Assembly: GCA_018780265.1 (NCBI GenBank)
Contig: JADMJV010000014.1
Coordinates: 1 to 64,000, forward strand
Length of the DNA: 64,000 nt
Direction of reading: 5' to 3'
Origin: a bacterium
GTDB lineage: Bacteria; Vulcanimicrobiota; Xenobia; Xenobiales; JADMJV01
Part shown: positions 1 to 6,766 of the stretch, one piece after another
Layout of the letters: each line of letters opens with the position of its first letter
Position numbering within the stretch: the stretch's first letter is position 1
Notes under the pieces: generated by a model
Database searches by the model: none
What the model was told of the DNA's origin: nothing
What the model saw: the letters and a program-made list of their open reading frames with translations, nothing else
Made by a program: the position numbers and the translations under genes

Positions 1-2022
1 CTGGCCCTGATTCTGCGCGAGGGCGACGCCACTCAGTTGCTCACGGCCATTCGACCCCTGCTCAGCGATCCCAACAGCGCCCAGGTCTATGGCCCCGGCA
101 AATCACTGGTACTGATCGACACCCCCCAGGTGCTGCAGCAGGTGGTTCGACTGGCCCGGGCCATCGATCGAGCCACCCCGCACGTCAAAGTAGAAACTCT
201 TTTCTTGCAGTATGCCGAGGCAGAAAAAATGGCCCCCATGCTCCAGCAGGTTTTGCCTCGGACCACCGTTTTGCCCGGTCAATTGCAGCCTCTGGTGGTA
301 GCTTTTCCGCCTACCAACGCCCTGCTCATTCAGGCTACTCCCGAGCATATGGCCGAAATTCGCAAGACAGTGAGCCAGTTGGACATTCCCAAGGCCACTC
401 CGCTGACCGTTGAAAAGCCCCGCTACTTTGTGTACAAGTTGCAGCAAGGCAAGGCTGAAGATGTGGCCAAGGTCGTCCAGGACTTGCTCACCGAGCGCAA
501 ACGGGCCCAGGATGAGGAAGAGGCGCGCCGCGGCCGCCAGGCGGCCGGTGCGGGCGCCCCGGGCACGCCCCCGGTCACCTCCAACTCGAGTCCGGCAGGC
601 GCCTTCCCCACCGCCCCCATCCCCACTCCCCAGACCACCGCTGGCCCGGGCGGGACCCCTTCGACTCAACTGGTATACGTAGGCGCCCGGGTGGGGGCCG
701 ACCCCGACATCAATGCCGTGCTGGTCTACATCAGTCCCAGTGAATACCCCAGTATCCGATCCTTGCTTTCCAGCCTGGATCGCAAACGCAAGCAGATTTT
801 GGTCCACTGCATGGTGGCCGAGGTCAGCCTCAGTGACTTGCTGGAAAGCGGTGCCAGGCTGCAACTCTTCGATGGAAGCGGTCCGGCAGCCAGCTTTAAC
901 GGCGGCGTCACCGAAGAGGGCCTGCTTTCCTTCCTGACTGCCGGCCAATTTCTGTTAGGCGCAACCGGACCCGCCAACCGAACCATTAACATCGCCGGCC
1001 GCGAAGTATCCGTGCCCGGCTTCTTCGCCTTCATCTCGGCCAATCGACAGAAACGAGATTTTGAACTGCTGTCCTCGCCGCGCCTGGTGGCCACCGACCA
1101 CAAAAAGGCCGAAATGAAGGTAGGCAACGTGGTGCCCTTTGCCACCGGCGCGCGCTTTTCTCAAATTGGCCAACCGGTGATTACCTACGACTACAAAGAC
1201 GTGGGTATCAAGTTGGAATTTACGCCGCACATCTCCCAGTCGAAAACCATTCGCCTGGAGTTTGAGCAAGAAATTCAGGAAGTCACCGAGTTTTTGCAGC
1301 AGAATCTGGGCGGCTTCGGCTACGTAATTCCCCTGATCTCCAATCGCCGCGTCAAGACCGATGTCAACCTTCGCGACGGAGAAACCCTGTTGATCGGCGG
1401 CTTGATCAGCAAACGCACCACCGAGACCATCCACAAGGTGCCTATTCTGGGCGACATCCCCCTCATTCAAAACCTGTTTCGCGACCTGCGTAAGGAGGAG
1501 AAAAAAACCTCCCTGTTCATCGCCATCACACCCTACATCGTCAACAGTCCCGAAGAGATCAGCCGCATCGATGCCGCCTATTCCCAATTTATGGCCAGTG
1601 AGGGGCTTCCCTCGCAGGCCGAATGGGAACCGCGCAATACTCAGGCGGGCCCGCAGGCAGTGGGCGACCCCTATGCCGCCAACGCCCAGGACCCTCGGCC
1701 AATGCTGCTCATGGAGCCTTTGCGCATGGAGCCACCCACACTGCGCGACCGCCTGCGCCAGGGACGGGTTCAAATGCGCAATCAGGACAGCAAAGTCGAA
1801 GCCGAAGTCGAGCTGCATATGCTGGTAACCCGCCCCGACAAGGCCGTGGAAGACATCCGCCTTCCCAACGTGCGCCTATCCCCTGGCGAAACTCGCGATG
1901 TGCCCCTGGAGCCTTACCCGTTCCCCGACCTCCCTGGCAACTATCGCCTTGAGGTGCATGCCTACGTGGCTGGCAAGAAGGTGGGTCAAACCTCTCAGTC
2001 CACGGTCATCCAGGCGCCCTAG
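1..2022 (+). CDS. secretin (GspD/PilQ superfamily), 5'-truncated by window edge
   Basis: The frame is open from base 1, so the true start lies upstream of the window; 673 residues are visible. The protein is a secretin, the outer-membrane ring used by type II secretion or type IV pili. In order I see periplasmic N-type (KH-like) domains to about residue 155, a Gly/Pro/Ser/Thr-rich linker at about 170-225, a further N-type segment, and the secretin core to about 520, with the conserved block VPILGDIPLIQNLF near residue 480. A tail of about 150 residues follows and ends in a beta-rich, Ig-like segment, which is longer than usual for GspD. N-domain repeats favour GspD over PilQ, but the upstream neighbours that would decide this are not visible. 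The gene ends with TAG at 2020-2022 and no other secretion gene follows. Confidence 0.9.
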   Translation: MALILREGDATQLLTAIRPLLSDPNSAQVYGPGKSLVLIDTPQVLQQVVRLARAIDRATPHVKVETLFLQYAEAEKMAPMLQQVLPRTTVLPGQLQPLVVAFPPTNALLIQATPEHMAEIRKTVSQLDIPKATPLTVEKPRYFVYKLQQGKAEDVAKVVQDLLTERKRAQDEEEARRGRQAAGAGAPGTPPVTSNSSPAGAFPTAPIPTPQTTAGPGGTPSTQLVYVGARVGADPDINAVLVYISPSEYPSIRSLLSSLDRKRKQILVHCMVAEVSLSDLLESGARLQLFDGSGPAASFNGGVTEEGLLSFLTAGQFLLGATGPANRTINIAGREVSVPGFFAFISANRQKRDFELLSSPRLVATDHKKAEMKVGNVVPFATGARFSQIGQPVITYDYKDVGIKLEFTPHISQSKTIRLEFEQEIQEVTEFLQQNLGGFGYVIPLISNRRVKTDVNLRDGETLLIGGLISKRTTETIHKVPILGDIPLIQNLFRDLRKEEKKTSLFIAITPYIVNSPEEISRIDAAYSQFMASEGLPSQAEWEPRNTQAGPQAVGDPYAANAQDPRPMLLMEPLRMEPPTLRDRLRQGRVQMRNQDSKVEAEVELHMLVTRPDKAVEDIRLPNVRLSPGETRDVPLEPYPFPDLPGNYRLEVHAYVAGKKVGQTSQSTVIQAP

Positions 2023-2164
2023 AGAGTCATCCTCCCTAAGTGTGCCCCGACACAGGTTCGCTCAATTGCTCAAACGGCTATTCAGTGCCGTTTTGGCAGC
2101 GAAAAACTTGAGGGGATTTCTGTCACGTCCCACTAAGTCTCTGTTCCTGGCCCACACAAGCTGG

Positions 2165-2170
2165 TACAAT
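2165..2170 (+). promoter_or_regulatory. -10 box TACAAT, leaderless start of gene at 2177
   Basis: TGGTACAAT is an extended -10 match placed exactly 6 bases before the GTG at 2177. Transcription would begin at or next to the start codon, and no Shine-Dalgarno is present. No convincing -35 box is seen. Confidence 0.5.
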
Positions 2171-2176
2171 GGATGA

Positions 2177-2527
2177 GTGCGATGGCTATTGTGGGGTGCC
2201 TTGTGTGTGTCGGGCTGGGCCGTGCCCGGGGCGCCCACGCCTGCGGTCACGCCCACCATTCCCGACATGCAGTTACCCAATGAGGCCTGGTCTCGCATCC
2301 AGGGCGAGGTGGTCCGGCCCATCGAGGGCGGGCTCTGGTTTGCCCGGACCAACGGGCTCATGCCGGTGGGCAGTGTTCTCTCCGTCCGCCGTAACGGCGT
2401 TATGATTAACGGGGGACGGGTCGTGGAGAGCGACCGCAAGGGCATATTCTTTCATCCCTGGGCCGGCGACGCCATCCAACCAGGAGATACCCTCAACTTC
2501 GAATCGGTGGCGCCCAACCTGCCCTGA
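2177..2527 (+). CDS. small secreted protein with SH3-like C-terminal domain, unknown function
   Basis: 116 residues. The N-terminus (RWLLWGALCVSGWAVPGA) is a Sec signal peptide. The mature part ends in a compact Gly/Val-rich beta segment with the flow GSVLSVRRNGVMINGGRVVE and a final GDTLNFE, which looks like a small SH3-like barrel, as in flagellar or outer-membrane associated proteins. The GTG start at 2177 is chosen because the signal peptide begins there and a TACAAT box sits 6 bases upstream; two nearby ATG codons are in other frames. It follows the secretin gene by 154 bases on the same strand, so an envelope role is plausible but not shown. Function not recognised. Confidence 0.65.
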   Translation: MRWLLWGALCVSGWAVPGAPTPAVTPTIPDMQLPNEAWSRIQGEVVRPIEGGLWFARTNGLMPVGSVLSVRRNGVMINGGRVVESDRKGIFFHPWAGDAIQPGDTLNFESVAPNLP

Positions 2528-2579
2528 CCTCCAGACGACTTGTTTACAAGCCGTTAGCCACGCCCACTCCCGAGTGAAC

Positions 2580-2585
2580 TACATT
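2580..2585 (+). promoter_or_regulatory. -10-like box TACATT, leaderless start of gene at 2592
   Basis: TACATT lies 6 bases before ATG 2592 and supports that ATG over the upstream in-frame GTG at 2574. No Shine-Dalgarno precedes either start. Confidence 0.4.
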
Positions 2586-2591
2586 GAAACC

Positions 2592-3140
2592 ATGCAAATT
2601 GCGCCCGCCGTTCTGCGTCTCCCCGATGTTCGTCAGACCACCGACTATTCGTGCGGCCCCACCGCTTTGCAAGCGGTACTGGGCTACTATGGCGAAGAAC
2701 ATTTCGAAGAAGATTTGATGGAGTTGTGCAAAGCCGACCCCAACGAAGGCACTCCCCCGGAACGGCTGGCTGAGGCCGCCCGATCACTGGGTTTCCAGAC
2801 AGAAATCCGTCAAAACATGACCCTCGACGACCTGCAAGCCTCCGTCCAACAGGGCATACCCGTGATCATTGCCGCCCAGGCCTGGCGCAACCAGGATCAG
2901 CTGAACACCCCCTGGAGCAACATATGGGACAGCGGCCACTGGATGGTTACGGTTGGCATGGACGAGAACAACGTCTACTTTGAAGACCCCTCCATCCTGG
3001 GCAGCCTTGGGTCCATCCCCCGCGAAGAGTTTCTGCAACGCTGGCACGACATCGACGCCGACCAGCCCTTCATCCACGGCGGCCTGCTCATCAGCGGCAA
3101 GACCCCGGCCCCCCCTCCCCTGGTGATGCACGTAGACTGA
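2592..3140 (+). CDS. C39-like cysteine peptidase family protein
   Basis: 182 residues from ATG 2592; a GTG at 2574 would add six residues. The fold is that of the C39-like peptidases, papain-type Cys peptidases that in ABC exporters cut double-glycine leaders and here stand alone. Visible catalytic set: Cys21 in TTDYSCGPTALQ, His116 in GHWMVTVG, and Asp132 in YFEDPS, with Gln18-region residues preceding the Cys as usual. No signal peptide or membrane segment is seen, so the protein is probably cytoplasmic. It does not sit beside a transporter or a double-glycine peptide gene, so the substrate is unknown. Family call is firm; role is open. Confidence 0.8.
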   Translation: MQIAPAVLRLPDVRQTTDYSCGPTALQAVLGYYGEEHFEEDLMELCKADPNEGTPPERLAEAARSLGFQTEIRQNMTLDDLQASVQQGIPVIIAAQAWRNQDQLNTPWSNIWDSGHWMVTVGMDENNVYFEDPSILGSLGSIPREEFLQRWHDIDADQPFIHGGLLISGKTPAPPPLVMHVD

Positions 3141-3569
3141 CTACTTCAGCGGGTTTCGCCACTTCAAGCCGGGAAACCGTGCAAAATCGGCATCCGTCGT
3201 CTGCAGTTCGGCCTGGTATTCGCTGGCCAACGCGGCTAGATGAGCGTCGGTCGTCAGGTTCCCTCCCGATCCGAGCGCTTCCAGGTAGCCGAACAAGAAC
3301 TCAGCGTGTCGTTCCCCCGGATGGAGAATCAGGATTTGCGGACGCGCCAGCCACGAGCGAACATGTTGGCAAGAGATTTGAACAGAAAGTGGACAGGCCA
3401 TAACAGCACGGTGCGTGGTCAGTCTGATGAAACCTAAAGCTACCACCCAGGGGAGCCCGATGGCTCCCGGCCGGCTCAACTCACTTTCCCACCATCGCCG
3501 GGCCTGCTGATGAACCTTCGACCCCCGACTGTAGGCATGGATCAGCAGATTAACGTCGGGAATGATCAC
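3141..3569 (-). CDS. PIN-domain ribonuclease toxin, VapC family
   Basis: 142 residues. The PIN fold is shown by the N-terminal MIIPDVNLLIHAY (Asp5), the NLTTDAHLAALA block (Asp108) and the C-terminal TTDADFARF (Asp126, Asp128). These acidic residues bind the metal used to cut RNA. At the position where many PIN toxins carry a Glu (A-E-F), this one reads LGFIRLTT; this is common in a VapC subgroup. Its ATG overlaps the TGA of the preceding antitoxin by four bases (3566-3569), the usual coupled antitoxin-toxin order. Convergent with the C39-like gene, whose stop directly abuts this one. Confidence 0.87.
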   Translation of the reverse strand: MIIPDVNLLIHAYSRGSKVHQQARRWWESELSRPGAIGLPWVVALGFIRLTTHRAVMACPLSVQISCQHVRSWLARPQILILHPGERHAEFLFGYLEALGSGGNLTTDAHLAALASEYQAELQTTDADFARFPGLKWRNPLK

Positions 3570-3841
3570 GACAACTTACGCGCTGCTTCTCCTGCCTCCA
3601 GTTCATCGAGCAACTGATTCATCCGATCAGGATCCACCCCAACGAGCATTCCAAAATCGTGGGGCTCCACTTGAAAGGGCGGAAGAGAATCGGTTGATTG
3701 CCCAAGGCCCCGTCGCAACAGTTCATTGACCACTACTTTGAATGGCTTTCCCGACCGCTTCACTTCACGACGAAGGTGCTCCGCGATATCTGGATCCAGG
3801 GTTAATGTGGTTCGCACCTGTTCAGAATAGGCGGAACACAT
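3566..3841 (-). CDS. ribbon-helix-helix type antitoxin, VapB-like
   Basis: 91 residues if started at ATG 3841. After a short leader, RTTLTLDPDIAEHLRREV gives the beta strand and first helix of a ribbon-helix-helix DNA-binding domain, followed by GKPFKVVVNELLRRGL as the second helix. The C-terminal half (about residues 50-91, ending DELEAGEAARKLS) would wrap the toxin. The open frame extends upstream to 4006, but that part lacks family character, so I use the ATG nearest the domain; a GTG at 3817 is an alternative. Antitoxins of this type usually repress their own operon. Confidence 0.75.
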   Translation of the reverse strand: MCSAYSEQVRTTLTLDPDIAEHLRREVKRSGKPFKVVVNELLRRGLGQSTDSLPPFQVEPHDFGMLVGVDPDRMNQLLDELEAGEAARKLS

Positions 3842-4011
3842 CGTGATGTCAACAATTACTCCAGGCTTGATGCCTGAAGCATCAAAAGTCAGGCGGCGCC
3901 ACGCCGAAATTTCTCGAGGATCTCTTGAGTTATCCAAGGGCTGCTGCCAAGCATACGAGAAATCATCCCCATGGGCTGGGCCAACAGTATTCATGAAGCC
4001 GTGCACCCAGG

Positions 4012-4245
4012 TTGAATAAGCCTGGCGCGTCCCCCTGGTGGATGGCTGCCCTGGGCATCCCGGCCCTCTTGCTGGTCTACGTGTTGAGCATCGGACCGGC
4101 CGCCTTGCTCTTCAAGCATTGCAATGTCGACACCAGCTATGCCGCGCGATTTTATACGCCCATCTTCTGGATGCACGACCACACGCCACTGAAAAGGCCC
4201 CTGGAGCTCTATGTGGAGGGTTGGACGGGCCACCCTCACCCTTAG
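4012..4245 (+). CDS. small membrane protein, unknown function
   Basis: 77 residues from TTG 4012, or 67 from ATG 4042. One clear transmembrane helix (GIPALLLVYVLSIGPAALLF) is followed by a polar tail with PLKRPLELYVEGW, a pattern seen in many unnamed small membrane proteins of environmental bacteria. There is no good Shine-Dalgarno at either start. The gene stands alone between the divergent VapBC pair and the thioredoxin-fold gene. Function not recognised. Confidence 0.5.
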   Translation: MNKPGASPWWMAALGIPALLLVYVLSIGPAALLFKHCNVDTSYAARFYTPIFWMHDHTPLKRPLELYVEGWTGHPHP

Positions 4246-4410
4246 TCTGGCCCAGCGGGTCAGCCAGCGACAATGCGCCGCATTTTGCGCGACGAGAGCA
4301 AGCCCGAGGATGAACTGCCCAAGTATCCTCTTTAGCGAACCTTACTTTCCAGGGGCTTTGTCACACAAGTGGAAGTCCCACCGATCACAGAACGATGAGG
4401 AATTCTTCCC

Positions 4411-5256
4411 ATGCTCGCTCGTCCTTGCATCAAGCTGACTCTGCTCCTGGTTTTGACCTCCACGATTTTGACCGTTTCAGGAGAGCAACTGTATGTCCGC
4501 AACCGCCCCTTCAAAGGAGCCGTCGTTCGTGAAGGCCGGGTGACCTGGATAGACCTCCAATCCCTGGCGACGGCGCTCAATGCTCAATGTACCCCCTCGG
4601 AAGGGGGGGGTTTTCAGTTTTCTCTCACCCCCGCAGAACCGACCTTGGTGGCGGCCGGCAAGGTTGCCATCGGGGGCCAACTCTTAGAGACCCGCGAAAT
4701 AGAGGGAAAACCAATGATCTCGCTACTGGATGTCTCCTCGGTGCCAGGCCTCAAGGTCATCCACAACAAAGCTCTTGGCACCGTTGATGTGAACTTCGCC
4801 AAGCCCCAAATCGCCGCCACAACAGCGCCCTCAGAAAGTCGCACAAAGGCCCCGGCCTACAATCCTGCCGCGGGAACCTGGTTAACTTCTTACAGCGAAG
4901 CTGTGCGTCAATCCAAGGAGTTCGCCAAACCCATTTTAATGGATTTCACGGGAAGCGACTGGTGTGGATGGTGCCAAAAGCTGAAGGCAGAAGTCTTCGA
5001 CACGCCGGATTTCAAGAAGTGGGCGAAAGAGAATGTGATTCTGCTGGAAGTAGATTTTCCTCGCGGCACTCCACAGAGCGCCGCCATGAAAAGTCAAAAC
5101 GACCAACTCGCCAAGAAATTCGCCTCCTCCATAAAAGGCTACCCAACCATCCTCTTCACCACCAGTGATGGTACCGTTCTCGGTAAATACGGGTATGAGG
5201 CAGGTGGTCCATCGGTCTGGACCGCCAAGGCGGCGACCATGCTCACTGGAGAGTAA
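4411..5256 (+). CDS. secreted thioredoxin-fold protein with WCGWC active site
   Basis: 281 residues. A signal peptide occupies about residues 1-24. Residues 25-130 form a beta-rich region starting EQLYVRNRPFKGAVV that resembles the N-terminal fold of copper-amine-oxidase-like or stalk domains (low certainty). A Thr/Ala/Pro linker leads to a thioredoxin domain (about 155-281) with the redox pair in DWCGWCQKLKAEVF (W184-C188) and a cis-Pro loop GYPTILF. WCGWC is typical of DsbD-C-like or thioredoxin_7 reductases in the periplasm. ATG 4411 has a GAGGAA Shine-Dalgarno. It is not beside a cytochrome or Dsb gene, so the partner is unknown. Confidence 0.82.
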   Translation: MLARPCIKLTLLLVLTSTILTVSGEQLYVRNRPFKGAVVREGRVTWIDLQSLATALNAQCTPSEGGGFQFSLTPAEPTLVAAGKVAIGGQLLETREIEGKPMISLLDVSSVPGLKVIHNKALGTVDVNFAKPQIAATTAPSESRTKAPAYNPAAGTWLTSYSEAVRQSKEFAKPILMDFTGSDWCGWCQKLKAEVFDTPDFKKWAKENVILLEVDFPRGTPQSAAMKSQNDQLAKKFASSIKGYPTILFTTSDGTVLGKYGYEAGGPSVWTAKAATMLTGE

Positions 5257-5319
5257 GGACCAGAGGCGCCCCTTCACAGATTCTTCAAACAAAGACTGGA
5301 AAGCTTCAAACTTTACCCC

Positions 5320-5325
5320 TATGAT
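5320..5325 (+). promoter_or_regulatory. -10 box TATGAT, leaderless start of gene at 5332
   Basis: TATGAT is 6 bases before ATG 5332. A weak -35 candidate TGGAAA lies 17 bases upstream of the box. No Shine-Dalgarno is present. Confidence 0.5.
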
Positions 5326-5331
5326 GGATCC

Positions 5332-5886
5332 ATGAAAAGAATACTTATAGGCTTACTCCTTTTCGGCGCAACTGTCGGCATTGCCCAGGCTCGGCCTGGC
5401 CGGGGTGGTTACGCTGCACCCAGCGGAGGCACCCCCCCCAGCGGTCAGGCTCGCACCAGCGCCACTCGCCGGACTGTGACGGCTCAACAGCAACAAAACC
5501 TGCTGAAACTACAAACGGATCTGAGTTCCATCAAGCAGGGTTCTCAGGTCACGCAGCAGCAAAAGGACAAACTGGCCCAGGACCTGCACACTCTGGCCGA
5601 GGGCACCACCAGGCCCTCGCAAGAAACCGTGGCCAAACTGTCCAGCGATCTGTCGCAGGCCATGGCCGACTCGCAACTCACCCCCAAAGAGCAGGCCACC
5701 TTGATGCAAGACGTAGCCGCTGTGATGAACAGCGCCAACATCCCCCAATCGGAAGTCGAGGCGGTGCTAAGTGACGCTCAATCCATCCTGGTTTCGTCGG
5801 GAGTCGACTCAAGCGATGTTCAGACCATCATGACCGATTTGACGGCCATCGCCAATGAGGTGCGAGCCAACACGACGCAACCCTGA
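5332..5886 (+). CDS. secreted helical protein of unknown function
   Basis: 184 residues. The signal peptide is MKRILIGLLLFGATVGIAQA, with cleavage after AQA. A short Gly/Pro/Ser-rich stretch (about 21-50) precedes a helical region (about 50-184) rich in Gln, Ser and Leu with two related blocks (LLKLQTDLSSIKQGSQVT... and VAKLSSDLSQAMADSQLT...), suggesting an internal duplication of helical hairpins. No cysteines, no catalytic motif. The stop is followed four bases later by the left end of the MITE-like element, so its native 3' region has been displaced. I do not recognise the family. Confidence 0.7.
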   Translation: MKRILIGLLLFGATVGIAQARPGRGGYAAPSGGTPPSGQARTSATRRTVTAQQQQNLLKLQTDLSSIKQGSQVTQQQKDKLAQDLHTLAEGTTRPSQETVAKLSSDLSQAMADSQLTPKEQATLMQDVAAVMNSANIPQSEVEAVLSDAQSILVSSGVDSSDVQTIMTDLTAIANEVRANTTQP

Positions 5887-5890
5887 TTTA

Positions 5891-6276
5891 GGGCCCGTCC
5901 TGAAATAAGTTGGTCGAAATGGAGTCTGAAGGGCCCAAAATTCGCCATCCATTGATCCAGAAAGAGTTATCGACGCTAAGGAATTACTCGTGTGCCACTG
6001 GCAGGCCTTCTTAAGGGAGAGGGGGGAAGGTCGAAAAGGTGGAGAGGGTCTTGCTAACTTGCCGGCACCCTAATCGTCCCAATGTAAGGCTTCGGGGTTT
6101 CAAATTGGACCAGGGTCTCTCCTTCTCCCCGTCCTCTCCACCTCTCCCTTTTGTTCCCCCGGGTACTGACAGTTCTCAGCTGCCAGTTCGTTACTATGAT
6201 TCACGAAAACGGTTGAACGATTCGATTTTACCAGGGTTTGATCCATAATGTGCCTGAGTTATTTGGCGACGGGCCC
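5891..6276. mobile_element. MITE-like element, 386 bp, imperfect terminal inverted repeats, TTA target duplication
   Basis: The two ends read GGGCCCGTCCTGAAATAA and, inverted, GGGCCCGTCGCCAAATAA: 18 bases with 15 identical. The element is flanked on both sides by TTA (5888-5890 and 6277-6279), as expected for a 3-bp target duplication. The inside has no credible gene; it holds a second inverted repeat (GGTGGAGAGG near 6038 against CCTCTCCACC near 6133) that could fold back. It lies between the stop of the secreted helical protein and the stop codon of the broken cupin gene, whose TAA is the right-hand TTA copy. It looks like a non-autonomous transposon; the parent transposase is not in the window. 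Confidence 0.65.
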
Positions 6277-6752
6277 TTACTGCACGCTCAACCGCTCCCA
6301 GGGCACCGGCAGGAAGACTCCGTCCTTGTAATAGCCTGAGTTCATGAGCAGATCCAGTTGCGGAGGCGAGGCAAAGCCGCCGTAGATGCACTCCACCTGA
6401 TTGCGGGTTCCGTGATAGACACCGCAAGGGGCCAGAGCGCAGTCGTTGGTCTCAGCCTCCAGCCAGCCGTCGCCCATGTAGAATTGTGCCTGACCCCGCC
6501 ACAAAATCAAGCACTCGTCGGCCAGCGGATGGATGTGGCATATTTCGGGCACATTGGCCGGCCGGTGGGTGTAGTGAATGCCCACCAGACGAGGCCCGGC
6601 GCCGGGCCAAAGAATCAGTCGAAAACTGTCCGCCCCCAGGCCCCTCGATCGCGCACATCAGCCGGGTCCAAATTGTAGGCGCGCAGGTGGGGGCTGTTTT
6701 ACCAGAACGCCCGCGCTACATCGTGAAGGACACGCCTTAGTTCCGCCGACAT
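6277..6752 (-). pseudogene. cupin-domain protein, broken by a stop codon and a frameshift
   Basis: Read on the minus strand from ATG 6752, MSAELRRVLHDVARAFW is followed by TAA, then the same frame continues with PHLRAYNLDPADVRDRGAWG. There the frame is lost in a run of five G (about 6631-6635); adding one G restores ADSFRLILWPGAGPRLVG and the rest of the protein down to 6277. The intact 3' part, starting at GTG 6585, is a cupin (ICHIHPLADECLILWRGQAQFYMG, then CALAPCGVYHGTRN) with His residues placed for metal binding. Two separate lesions argue for a real pseudogene rather than one sequencing error. A shortened 102-residue product could still be made. Confidence 0.7.
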
Positions 6753-6754
6753 GG

Positions 6755-6760
6755 TAGTCT
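6755..6760 (+). promoter_or_regulatory. -10-like box TAGTCT, leaderless start of gene at 6767
   Basis: TAGTCT is 6 bases before ATG 6767, with no Shine-Dalgarno. It overlaps the start region of the divergent broken cupin gene. Confidence 0.35.
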
Positions 6761-6766
6761 TAAGCT

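Noticed and set aside
103..948. 281-codon open frame on the minus strand opposite the secretin gene
   Set aside because: Shadow of the secretin reading frame; no family features and no start signal.
4273..4335. 20-codon open frame (MRRILRDESKPEDELPKYPL)
   Set aside because: Too short to support, no Shine-Dalgarno, no family.
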